From: Sipunculus nudus
Taxonomy: Eukaryota; Annelida; Sipuncula; Golfingiida; Sipunculidae
Direction: 5' to 3'
DNA length: 64,000 nucleotides
Assembly (NCBI GenBank): GCA_026874595.1
Contig: CM049306.1
Coordinates: forward strand, 21,011,019-21,075,018
Shown here: one piece after another, positions 22,101 to 31,573 of the stretch
Layout: each line of letters begins with the position of its first letter
Numbering within the stretch: the stretch's first letter is position 1
Translations under genes and position numbers: made by a program
The notes under the pieces: generated by a model
Seen by the model: only the letters and a program-made list of their open reading frames with translations
Told to the model about the DNA's origin: nothing
The model's database searches: none

Positions 22101-24576
22101 GACTCCTCCATCTTGTACTTAAGACTGGTGGCGCCATCTGCAATCATTTTCCAGTGGCATCCATCTGTTCATGTGTTTTGGGTAAAATTTCTCATATCTC
22201 AGGAGTGGGTCAAGGTATTGTTCTGAAATTTGGCATGGTCATACATTTTGGAAAGTTGTCATGTTAACCAGATAGGTTGCGCCACTTAGCTTCTGGCTTT
22301 CATAGAAAAAAATAATGCCCTTTTCTTAGGAGTGATTTGCATTATTTGCCTGAAATTGTGCATATCCATAGCTCTTTGACTTAATCTTTGTACTCAAGAC
22401 TGATGGTGCCATCTACAATTGATTTCCCATGGCGTCTATTCATACATGTGCTTTGGAGGAAAATTGCTCATATCTCAGGAGTGGGTCAAGGTATTGGTCT
22501 GAAAATTTGGCATGTTCATCCATCTTGGAAAGTTTTCTTGTAAACCAGGAAGGTGGCCCCACCTACCTTTCTGTTTATGTTGAATAAATTAATGCCCTTT
22601 TATCAGGAGTGATTTGCATTATTGGCCTCAGGTGGTGCAACTTACAATCATGATTACATGGCAGACACCCATCTCACCTTATTTCCCCCTTACCACTCAA
22701 TCCATGCCTCACTCCACATGTACTAATCTGATTTTCGCGGATACATGTAGTCGCTTTCGACAAACTGTATCAAGTTGTTTTATGCATCTCTGCACATAAC
22801 TGAAGAGTTGTTTGAGGTCTGATATGTCCATACATCTTTAATGGCTTTCTTGTTCACAATACTGGTGGTGTCACTTATATTCATTTTTGTGTTTTGTGCG
22901 CCTATGCGTGTATTTCAGCAGTGACGTTTGTGTAATTTTTGCATGGATTCCGGTTCAAAATGTTCAGTGCTTGCATTGTACATATACATGTCACACGTGC
23001 TTGAAAGGAACGGTCCAGCATGGAAGCATTATACCTGATATATATCCCATTGCACAGGTTCGCATTAGGCCTGTAAGCCTTGTTCATTGTGTCATGAGGG
23101 TTCTGATCTTGTGATCTCACCAAACAATAACCTACCCAGATTCTGAACATAATTATATGAACTTATTAATATGAAATAATGGTACAGAATCTTGTAACAA
23201 ATGGAAGGGGACTAACGTGAACATCAGATGAGTAGAAAGTATTGTTCAGTATTGGCATATAATTTGAAAGATTTGATATAATTTGTTATAGCAATCTTTC
23301 ATTAACGGGTTAAATATAAGGTCTGTTATTATTTACAATATCGATCATTTGCCTTTTAACATGTCTTTGACAATAGGCCTCTGATTCACGAAGGTTTTAT
23401 TTTCACAGTTAATTTCCCTTTTGTGAATATGTTGTATAGGAAACCCTCAAGAACAAAAAGGGAAGTTCAGTATATGTTCCCTTTAAAAAGATACATACAT
23501 GGAACAGGTTGTTTGTATTATTGAAAATTTAAGATATTTAATAAGTTGTTGATGATTGCCAACAATGTTTAATATGCAATATTTAGTCTGTAGAAAATTC
23601 TCTCTGACCCTTTAACTTATACATAATTATGTAAGATATTATTAGATTCATTTAGTAACATTTTGTGCTTGTTTTTGCCTGCATCGTTGTGATCTTATTA
23701 TTAATAACATTTGTAAACCTTGATTTCGAAAATGCTTGAAAAGCCCTTGAAATTTGCAAAGGGAAAGATGTATGAACCCTGTTCTGTGCTTGTTGACCTT
23801 TTTACCAAGTCCTTGTTCTTCTGCTATGTGCGGCCAGACCAGTTCAGCCTTGTTCTCCTGACCACCATTTTGATGGTCTTTAGGTATCTGCATTTTTACC
23901 TGCAGTCCTATTTTGTTCTTCTATCTTTCAGTGACACACTGACATTTTCCCTGTTTTCTGATTTCAGCTGGTTGTGATTTGGACATTTTATCTGCAGGCC
24001 TGTATTTGTTCTTTAATCTTTCTTTGACACACTACTTATTTCTGATTGCATGAATTATTTAAACACATCATGCTACTGATGTTTTCCTGTTTTCTGATTA
24101 CAGCCGGTTGTGATTTGGACACTGTTAACGACGAGAAGCTCAGCTGTTTGGACCAGTCTCTGGTCTATAACCACAGAGATATCACAGCCTTTCTACTTAA
24201 AGGTGGCTGTCAGATAGAGAAAGCCAAAGGACACATTTATTATTCAGGACATTACTGTAACACTGTGCTGTACTCGCTCATACAAGCCCGGGATATGGAG
24301 AATATCCGACTACTGATTGAGTGTGGGCATAAAGTCACAAAGCAAGGACTACAGCAAATGTTAAAAAATCCCAACTCCATTCAGGAGAGCCAGGACATAC
24401 TGGGACTTCTACGACACGCGTCCAATGTGCCACGCACACTTAAAAGTTTATGTCGTATCACAGTGCGACGGGTGCTCATTAACAATCGGCGGGCCAACGG
24501 GGGCAGTCTGGACAGACAAATAGAGAGGTTGGGCATACCTCTAAAACTGCGCAGCTTTATGTCTATGAGAACATAA
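7170..24576 (+). CDS. ASB: Ankyrin-repeat SOCS-box (ASB) protein (gene model)
   Basis: Predicted substrate receptor of a Cullin-5/Elongin-BC ubiquitin ligase; target unknown. Exons: 7170-7185 (tentative), 12085-12228, then either 16253-16356 or 16938-17041, then 20640-20748, 21156-21278 and 24104-24576. Using one of the two 104-nt exons gives 969 nt, or 322 residues, a normal ASB length, and every junction then stays in frame. The ankyrin repeats run from about residue 10 to 245 with [31 protein letters not shown] and [10 protein letters not shown] motifs. The C-terminus is a SOCS box: BC box LKSLCRITV, then a Cul5-box-like [11 protein letters not shown]. Only the family is recognised; the orthologue number is not. 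Confidence 0.87.
7186..12084 (+). other. ASB gene intron 1
   Basis: No exon was recognised. The stretch 10880-11480 contains several copies of GTGACCTTGACCTTGA-type text (an old interspersed repeat that also occurs at 49.1-49.4 kb). A region at 9850-10260 carries degenerate 'TGACCACC' motifs of another old repeat. The rest is AT-rich unique-looking DNA. Confidence 0.4.
12085..12228 (+). CDS. ASB gene exon 2, first ankyrin repeat
   Basis: Acceptor TATTACAG, donor A|GTAAGT, phase 1 in and phase 1 out. It codes for [32 protein letters not shown] and [11 protein letters not shown], a first, divergent ankyrin repeat plus the first half of the next. Its last 45 bases and donor are similar to the unit of the minisatellite that follows. 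Confidence 0.85.
12235..13697. repeat. 47-bp minisatellite in ASB intron 2
   Basis: About 28-30 diverged copies of a unit with period about 47 bp (range about 44-53) share CAGCTGTGTGCAGCAC, then GGATCCC, then CAGAGTGCAACATAGACACA. The unit resembles the 3' end of exon 2 plus its donor, at DNA level and in frame as protein (QLCAA..IPQS against [12 protein letters not shown]). A LINE interrupts the array on its right; degenerate copies seem to resume at 15935-16000. Long ORFs on both strands here are by-products of the repeat. Confidence 0.9.
13698..15935 (+). mobile_element. 5'-truncated CR1/L2/Jockey-like LINE, decayed
   Basis: The reverse-transcriptase domain is recognisable: [33 protein letters not shown] (motif A, with Asn where Asp is usual in AFD), [11 protein letters not shown] (motif B), [12 protein letters not shown] (motif C with YADD). 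The usual C-terminal region continues at 14494-14880 and, after the hAT insertion, at 15741-15780. The reading frame is broken by a frameshift near 13760 and stops at 14415 and 14512, so the copy is dead. The 3' end has the GCGCTATATAAAT-type tail. The exact clade is not certain. Confidence 0.85.
14896..15740. mobile_element. Non-autonomous hAT-type DNA transposon inside the LINE
   Basis: The 845-bp element is bounded by imperfect terminal inverted repeats (TAGTGTTGGGACGATA on the left; TAGGGTTGGGACGGT read inward from the right) and a perfect 8-bp target duplication, CTTTTAAA, at 14888-14895 and 15741-15748. Eight-base duplications and TAG/CAG ends are typical of hAT. Palindromic TATCGCGATA boxes occur near both ends. 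No transposase was seen; the 127-codon ORF inside shows no known domain. Removing the insert restores the LINE's coding text. Confidence 0.85.
16253..16356 (+). CDS. ASB gene exon 3a, ankyrin repeat, alternative to 3b
   Basis: The exon has 104 nt, acceptor CATTACTTAG, donor AGG|GTAAGG, phase 1 in and phase 0 out. It codes for [13 protein letters not shown], then [17 protein letters not shown]. It is a divergent ankyrin repeat (LALYVAAS replaces the usual TALHLAA). It joins in frame to exon 2 and to the 20640 exon, but not to the next 104-nt exon, where the frame hits a stop five codons in. Confidence 0.82.
16938..17041 (+). CDS. ASB gene exon 3b, ankyrin repeat, alternative to 3a
   Basis: The exon has 104 nt, acceptor CTTCCATAG, donor AAG|GTTAGT, phase 1 in and phase 0 out. 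It codes for [19 protein letters not shown], then [13 protein letters not shown]: a canonical ankyrin repeat. It aligns without gaps to exon 3a over 34 residues (shared N, IV, LL, C, Y, AL, AAS). It splices in frame from exon 2 and into the 20640 exon. Confidence 0.85.
17042..20639 (+). other. ASB gene intron after exon 3b
   Basis: No exon was recognised in 17.04-19.44 kb, which is AT-rich. The right third is occupied by the minisatellite at 19.45-20.39 kb. Confidence 0.4.
19450..20395. repeat. Minisatellite with two alternating unit types
   Basis: About 15 copies share GTAATTTCATTCAGTCCAAG. Two versions follow: a short one (CAACAATTTCACTATCCAGA) and a longer one (CAGTAATGAATATCTCTATC). Unit lengths are about 57-71 bp, and the two types partly alternate as a higher-order repeat. 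It ends 245 bp before an ASB exon. Confidence 0.9.
20640..20748 (+). CDS. ASB gene exon 4, ankyrin repeat
   Basis: Acceptor TTTACTTCAG, donor G|GTAACT, phase 0 in and phase 1 out. It codes for [20 protein letters not shown], then [16 protein letters not shown], a canonical ankyrin repeat with TPLH. Confidence 0.9.
21156..21278 (+). CDS. ASB gene exon 5, ankyrin repeat
   Basis: Acceptor ACCTGCAG, donor G|GTGAGG, phase 1 in and phase 1 out. It codes for [20 protein letters not shown], then [20 protein letters not shown]. Confidence 0.9.
21450..22660. repeat. Tandem array of a 277-bp unit in ASB intron
   Basis: About 4.3 copies. The marker ATTAATGCCC recurs near 21482, 21759, 22037, 22307 and 22587, so the period is about 272-280 bp. 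Each unit contains CAGGAGTGATTTGCA, CTTGTACTCAAGACT and CTCAGGAGTGGGTCAAG. No coding potential is kept between copies. The text resembles widely dispersed invertebrate repeats. Confidence 0.85.
22661..24103 (+). other. ASB gene last intron, right part
   Basis: No exon was recognised in 22.66-23.94 kb. The interval 23945-23985 is a near copy of the final exon's acceptor and first codons (see findings). Confidence 0.4.
24104..24576 (+). CDS. ASB gene last coding exon, ankyrin repeats and SOCS box
   Basis: Acceptor TTTTCTGATTACAG; phase 1 in; it ends at TAA. It codes for [20 protein letters not shown] and further degenerate ankyrin repeats ([24 protein letters not shown]). The SOCS box lies at about 24427-24573: [17 protein letters not shown], then a basic loop, then [14 protein letters not shown]. 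In the BC box the spacing L-x3-C-x3-V is intact, so Elongin B/C binding is expected. Confidence 0.93.
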
Positions 24577-27500
24577 CAGCCACTGTGCTAATATCCACCA
24601 GTGTGTTATGTGTATCTGATGCATTTATGAACCACAGTCATTGCCTTTGTGCTTCGCAGGAAAGATAGTCGCGTCCTGAGGATACTCCAAACGGATTACA
24701 GAAAAGTGAGGTGACATTCGATATTACGCTTCACTTAAGACATAATACCCTCTGTCCGCACCAGGGGGCACTTGGCATAGATTATGACTGCCTGCCTTCA
24801 TGAATATTCATGAGGGATGGTACACAGAGGGCAGCTTTGTATAGTAGATTTTCAGGATGTATAGTTTGTAGACATTGCAGGATATTTCATGAATGATATT
24901 TGCTAACACAAACCCAAAATTACAACAAAAATACATTGCTGCACCAAGTTACATCAAAATATATATCACAGACAGATATGAAATATTCTCATGAACATCT
25001 AGCCATTTGTTTGAAAAGAAAGTATTTTTTAAGCTGGCATGAAAATCAAATCACCAGGGTTTAAAAAGTTCATAGTTGAATTTAACAGGGTCAGGTTTTT
25101 AAAATGGGTACATTTAGCTTGTTTTTTTTTTTGGTTATGAGGTTAATATAGTTAGACCACCGCAATATTGGTCGCATTCCCAACAAAAGCCCCTCTGTGG
25201 TTTTAGGTAGTTAACAATTTTACCACCAAGGGGTCTGTTACAAAAGCCTGACTTAAGTCATGTTGAGGACACAAGTCCAGAGGTATATTTCTGTCTTCAT
25301 GGTAACCATTCTGACATCACAATGGCAACCCCAGCCTGAAGTCCAAACATTTTTTTTTGCTACAGACCCCAGGGTAAGGCAAATCATCATCATTCATGTG
25401 CTGCAACATTTATACCACTCCTGATTGTTTAGAACTAAACTTGCCGTTCACATGATGTGGTTCATTACCACAATCCTTGCTTTAATTCATGCTCTGCTTA
25501 GTATAAAATAATGTGCAAATCCTAAATATTCCTGGGATAAGGTCAGTATTTTTAGCATCTCAGTATATACTTTTCATATATCATATTATGAGAAAGTATT
25601 AAAGTTACCATATCTTGCCTGTCCAGTATGTGATGTTTGAGGCAATAGATATCCTTAGTTGTCACCAGTGGATATATTTGCTCCATATATCCTCTGATGT
25701 CATCAGTTTAGGTATTTGGTCCTTAACCATTGTTACCTAGTGCTGTTGAAAACACTGTTCTTTATTCCCTTAGGATCCCTGTTGAATTTTGAAGTATCAA
25801 AAGTTTAAAATAGATGGTTTCATAATAGTTTCAAAGTAATTTTGTGTCAATTTTGTATCATCTGGGTTAAACAGTGACACACGCAAGAAATAAAAAATAA
25901 ATACCTCCTAGACATGTTCTGTATGTCGGGTAAATTTGGGGTCGTTGCAAACAGATGGCCGTGGGTGATGGATTGATGAAAATTTTCTGAACAGCGCCTT
26001 CAGTTATCAAAGTCATGTACAAGACCGCGCTAAGAACGTTCGTATCGAATGTTTTAATTTAAATATTGCCATTTGGGAGCCAGCGTAAAGTCAAGCAATC
26101 AGTTCCAAAGTTCGAGAGGTATGTTGAAATTACCTTAGAACTGAAAAATGGGGAGGCCACAGGCATGCTGAACAACCGCTATGCGTACATATTTATATTA
26201 GTTCCTCTTCCATCTGGCAGAGGTCAGTACCGGTCAGAGACTGCGCAGTGGCCCAGGACAAATGACAAAGGTTCCCCACTCGGGGGCGCGACTAGTTCAT
26301 TGCAACTATTTAATGTTGGTAATACCATTAGTTTTATTATTTTCCCGTGTAATATTCGATGATATCAGGGATCACCAAACTACAGAAAAATAAACCGCGT
26401 CCCCGCCAATTCATTATACAAGCAAGAAGACACATTCGTTAGGAAGAAGTTTCTTGTGCGACATGTGCTACAACTGGACAGTTTGGCTTAACATCCATGC
26501 GAGTGTTCATGAGTAAAATCGCTTTTAAGATTTTATACAAAACACGTCCCTCTGTCCAGTTGCATATCTGGAGAAAATCCTCATAGGAGCGATTTTCTTG
26601 TCGGGCAAATTTTCTCAGTCTGCATAAACTTAGGGATTTCTGACAAAATAACGTCAGTCTAGAGCCTTTCTTTTTTGGAGTGAAATAATCACATTTTAGC
26701 CACAGAAACACGCACGAGTAATGAATAGCATAAGATGATAATAAAGTTACAATTGCTGTTGATGTTTAACATATCAGTAATTATCATAGAATATTGTTTG
26801 TTACCTTAACAGTTTGCTATCAGATGGAGGGGCTGGAGCCTAGTACCTCATTTAGGTAATTTCAGTATGAAGCCAGGTGCCATGGTAACGTTATTGCATC
26901 ATAATGGTTACCATGGTCGTCATGATTAATCATACGTGTAGGACTGGTTAAAATTTGATTAAAACAGATCAGTCTTTATTTGGATACAACTTATTTGGAA
27001 TAATCCGTGGTTTATCCTTACCTAGTCCGGCAATTTGTTAAAGAGTCACGGAGACCTGTTAAGATCCTCGTTTCAGTAGTGATTTCATGAGACGTATCCT
27101 TCAGTAAAGGATTCATAGTGACGTAATATTGTTGATGATGTTGTTGTTAGTCTTGATAGATTTTAACATTGGTTTGTGGTCTGTTCAAATCACTGAAATG
27201 AATATAATAATTATTTTTCTTCTGTACTACCAGGAGTACTTTTCCAGTATCTGTATGTACATGTGTATGGACCATCTTCATCATTGGAGTGATTGGATCA
27301 CGTTCTGTCAAAGTATCTCATCATTAACCCATTGTATAAATGATTTAATTATGTTATGGGTTTACAATGATACATGGTTTTCTAACTAAAATAATACCTT
27401 TTACATCATGTTAGGACTTGGGAGAGAATATATGACGTCGGAAGTACACTCAGAATGAGTATTTAAACTGTCTTAGAAAAAATGCAAACTCGTTGTAGAG

Positions 27501-28295
27501 TCGGTGGTATCCACATAATGCTATCATTGTCTTCTGTTGCAAGCATATTCCCAGTAACTAATTTATTAACTATATATAAATATGCACTGTGTATTACCAA
27601 TGCTTGGAGAAAGGGTTTTTCCACATACTAGGTTGACAGCTCGAATATTATTTATAATGAGAATAATACTTTCACTGATAGTTACCATTAACCTTTTCGT
27701 ATTGGTCCATCCTTTGTCGTAATGGCGGACCTGTTTATTTTCTGGTGAGATCATTTCATATCATGAAATTGAATTAACAGGACTTTCCTACTATACCAGC
27801 GACATCTATCTGTGCATCGACAAACTAAGTTATATCTCATAAGATTAAAGTGAAAAAAAAACTCTTTTTCTTTAATGATGTGGCTCCCGTCGTCATCTCC
27901 GGTTTGAATTTGATGTCACTTGGCAGCCCCCACGATGAGAACATTAGTTTACACCCACGCAGACGACCATAAGTCATGGCCTTGGAAAAGCGCGTTAATA
28001 CCTTTTTGCCATTGGAAGTTTCGGCGTTAGGGTTTCTGTTCAGAGGTCACCACCGCCAGTTATAATTTACAATGATACATTAATACCAAGTAACGATCTG
28101 TGCAGAACTCACTGTTTAATAGTTCTGTACTAGCCAACCAAAACTCGAGTTTTTGGATTTACTGGCATGCCGAAAATATTGTCGAAGGTCAGAGTTGTTC
28201 CTGCTGTCTTTACAAAGTGGTCGCGTTTCATTTCTCCTTGTCCATTTCATTCAACAAGACGGATGAAATGGATTAGTGGGAAGAATTTAATGAGA
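24577..28295 (+). other. ASB 3'UTR, then intergenic DNA
   Basis: The first polyadenylation-like cluster (AATAAAAAATAAA) is near 25889, so the 3'UTR may be about 1.3 kb; this is weakly supported. No gene was recognised beyond it. Open frames at 26066-26362 and 26439-26711 have no recognisable domain. Confidence 0.35.
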
Positions 28296-28300
28296 TAGTG

Positions 28301-28575
28301 CCTTAAGCTAAGATTCCAAGTTCACGGAATGCGGACCCAGCATGCGGACTGCAAATAAAAGGCGATATTGTCCAAATAAATAGGTGAGATTCCATATTTG
28401 CGGAACCGGCATGCGGAATGCGTAACCGGCAAAACGAATCGCCGCATGTGGCGATGTTTGCCGGTCCCCCATGTTATCCCGGAGCGACACGTAGAACTTG
28501 TGCATGTTGCCGTGCCGGTACATACGAAATCTCTCATCACGCATTCCGTGCATATGGAATCATGGCTTGAGAAGT
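28301..28575. mobile_element. Fold-back (TIR) element with internal subrepeats
   Basis: The left end, TTAAGCTAAGATTCCA then CACGGAATGCGG, is inverted at the right end, which reads inward TCAAGCCATGATTCCA, then GCACGGAATGCG. An internal half-copy (GAGATTCCATATTTGCGGAA, then GCATGCGGAATGCG) lies at 28385-28425. The interior is more GC-rich than its surroundings. No target duplication could be fixed, so the superfamily is open. Confidence 0.55.
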
Positions 28576-28599
28576 GTAACGTAACCAGAACAGGGGAGC

Positions 28600-31340
28600 G
28601 GGGAACGATCTTTTTATGTTATAGCAGTTTTGTGAAAAGGCTATATTCTGTTCTATATGACAAGGCACCATTAGGCTACCACGTTATAAAAGATACTGTA
28701 TATCTAAAATGGGTAGTTTAGACTCGGTTGCGGTAAATCTGAAAGTTCAAAGCTGAATCGCTTTTCCAGATAATCTTAGTAGTATCACAATGGTGAAATC
28801 CTTAGGGGTCAATCACCTGTATGTCTTAAGCTTCTCAGAGATGAGGTCAGAAATGGTTCCATCCTCAGAACCGATCCAAAGCATCCATTCTTTAATTAAT
28901 TGTTACTGTCATGTCCACAGAATATTAGTGATGTTGTAATATGGGAGTTTGACTCGGACCGGCCAGTAGCTTCATTTGATTCCATGCTGTGTCATAAATT
29001 CTTGTACGATATGGTCTGGAGACTTCTGCTGCCGAATACAAATATCCAAGATCTGTTAATTAAATATGCTGGAGTATATCCCCCAGCAGTGGTGAATGTG
29101 CGTTAACGTATATGTTAAGAGGTCTGCGTGTTGTAGCTGTATTTTGTTATCATTGCCATTGCCTGTGTGTAATTAACGAGTCAAACATGTAGCTGCTCTC
29201 TCTCTCTCTCTCGTTTGTCCTCTGATGAGCAGCGGTTTCAGGGATTTTCAGTGCAGCTATGTTTACAGACACATAGCTAGCTAACATTTCCGCCGTGCCC
29301 GGGATATTTCCACCATGTGGAACGGTATATATTTTACAAAATTGTGGTCTGATATTCACAAATCTTCGTAAGGTTAGGGCATGGCAGTTTTTTTTTTTTT
29401 TTTTTTGGGGGGGGGGGGGGGGGGTTGGGGGGACACATTAGGTCCAAAATGAGACTTGATGACGCCACGTCATGGCGCACGTGATGTCTTAAAGGCTGCT
29501 AGGTATGAAATGGTTCGATAAGCGTTTCAGCGCTAACTTATGCCATATATGGATTCATGCTAGCTTAATTCTCGTTATTCCTATCCCACGCGTAGTGCTG
29601 ATCGGCCAGTGCTTTAATTTGTCGATAATAAAATCAAAGAACTCATACTGGTAAAACTGTTTTCTTTAATTGTTCTGCTTTGCAGCAACAAAACAAAAGT
29701 CCATTAGATATGTATATATTTATACTAAAATATGACTAATCATAAACGTAACTGAGGCCCGAAAGAAATCCGGTAATTTTGTACTGCATATTACGCATGC
29801 GCAGCTTTCGCCTCCGGGCCTTGTGGATATTTAGTTAACCAAGGCGTAAGGACATTCGACTGCTTGGCTTTTTATTCCAAGCCGCCTCAAAGGGGGTCAC
29901 GTGTAATTAAAGCCGGCGGCTTACTATTTTATGAAACTGTTATCGACAACCTGGTCATCAGTAACAGCATATATGTTATCAAATGCCCAGCAGATAAATA
30001 GGGTCTTCATCATAATCAGGGGGGTCACATATGGTTCTTGCCAGATGGTTTCCGTAGAAAATCCCGTGCGGGAATATACTGCTGGGTGCCAGACAGGCAC
30101 AGAATTTATTTGTATATACGATAGCTTGATGATCTGTCCGGAATAGAATTTTATTTCATGTCTTCGTCCATCTACTTGGTGTACACTTTCCATATTTTTT
30201 TTTTGCATGGATGTACAGTTCTGAAATGTTAATGAGAGCATGTGTAGGTATCAGAGGAAACAATCACCGCTCTTTTTAAAAATAAAATGTATTACTAGAC
30301 TTGTTTTTACTTCATTTTATCGATGTGCGGTGTTATAAGGCAACTGTGATAATGACGACATCCGAAAACAAAGGCCATTGAAAGAACGGTAAAAGCTTTC
30401 ATGTGGTGTGTTTATCAGTGTATGTGTGAGCCCCGTTATGATATGAAGGTGCATTGCTCTGATCTGTCTAAAATTATATCTTCCTGATAAAACAAGGTAT
30501 CAATCAATAATTCTCACACGAAAGTTCTGACCATGATATGTGCACAGGGACGGATTTGACATTAAGAGCTTCTTAAAAAATCATCTTTTATAGAGCAATT
30601 CTTGTCCCCCTTTCACTCTCCTGCATCCAATTTGTCCTGAAAATGTTGAGCATGTTGGATCTTTGATCGCTACCACTGCCATCTGCCGGAGATTACATGA
30701 ACTTAAATTTGCCACATTTATCAATCGCCTCTGAGAAAATCTGCAGTGTTTGCTTCATATGAAAAGCAGAGATTGCTGAGATTCCATACTTTGTCACATA
30801 TTGCCTTGAGTTGAATTATTTTTGTAAGACGCCTGCGTCTCACTTGTCTAGTTACCATAGTGAAGATATCAGTGGAGGGTTAACGGAGAAATCCATACAA
30901 CCAGATTATATCTGAAATGGAAAAAAAATCAATTTTTAAATTAAAAAAGTATTTGGTAAAAAATTAACGTCTAATTATCTCTCATTGACTTAAATTTATG
31001 CAACAGAAACAGACAATAAAGTATAAATTTACATGGATTTGAGTATTCAAAAGGAAAGGAAAAACTTTTCCAAACAGTATGTGTTTCAAATTAAATATCA
31101 ATGTTTATCTTCTGAATTTCTGCGGCCAAGTTTCCTGTGAAAAGATAATTTTGAAAACTTCCCTTAAAAGTTATGCACTGAATACTTTGTGTGCAAATAT
31201 CTCGAACAGTGTATATATATATCAATATATATTTTTATGTATATATATGTGTGAGTGTGTGTGTGTGTTTACTTCCAGGTATTCTACCGGTATTTCTTTG
31301 ATATGAGATCCCACATATCACAGGTTTAATAATGTTTCAT
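28600..31340. other. Intergenic region, no confident gene
   Basis: A possible plus-strand exon lies at 28921-29106: acceptor-like TGTCCACAG, then an open frame with WEFDSDRP and DMVWRLLLPNTNIQDLLIKY, ending in TAA; it is unrecognised and unproven. An NRF1-type ACGCATGCGCAG at 29793-29804 may mark a promoter. A T16/G18 homopolymer lies at 29391-29425. A candidate last exon of the Shisa-like gene A (minus) starts near 31133 after a good acceptor (CTTTTCACAG) and is short. Confidence 0.3.
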
Positions 31341-31350
31341 AGCAACTTAC

Positions 31351-31573
31351 GCAATGAGCAACCACGAAGGGACTAAAGCGCCACCTGCCGACCGTAGTTG
31401 TTGACAGTCCAATTGAGTCATGTTTTGGGTACTTTCAGGTATCCTCTCCCAGTAGTCGACGCAACAGTAAGTGTTGGTCACGTGACCGCAGCAATACCCT
31501 CCTGTCCCACAGTCCTCCCCGGGTCTCCAAAACCCACCAGTGTCACAGTAATCAGGGCAGCGTTCCCCGGACA
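31351..31573 (-). CDS. Gene A exon 2, cysteine-rich domain
   Basis: The exon has 223 nt, acceptor CACCATTCCAG, donor GC|GTAAGT, phase 1 in and phase 2 out. Eight cysteines are spaced like those of gene B exon 2 at 37321-37075, which has the same phases. Confidence 0.78.

Noticed and set aside
28308-28721. Overlapping ORFs on both strands around 28.3-28.7 kb
   Set aside because: They lie in or next to the fold-back element, and their frames mirror its inverted repeats.
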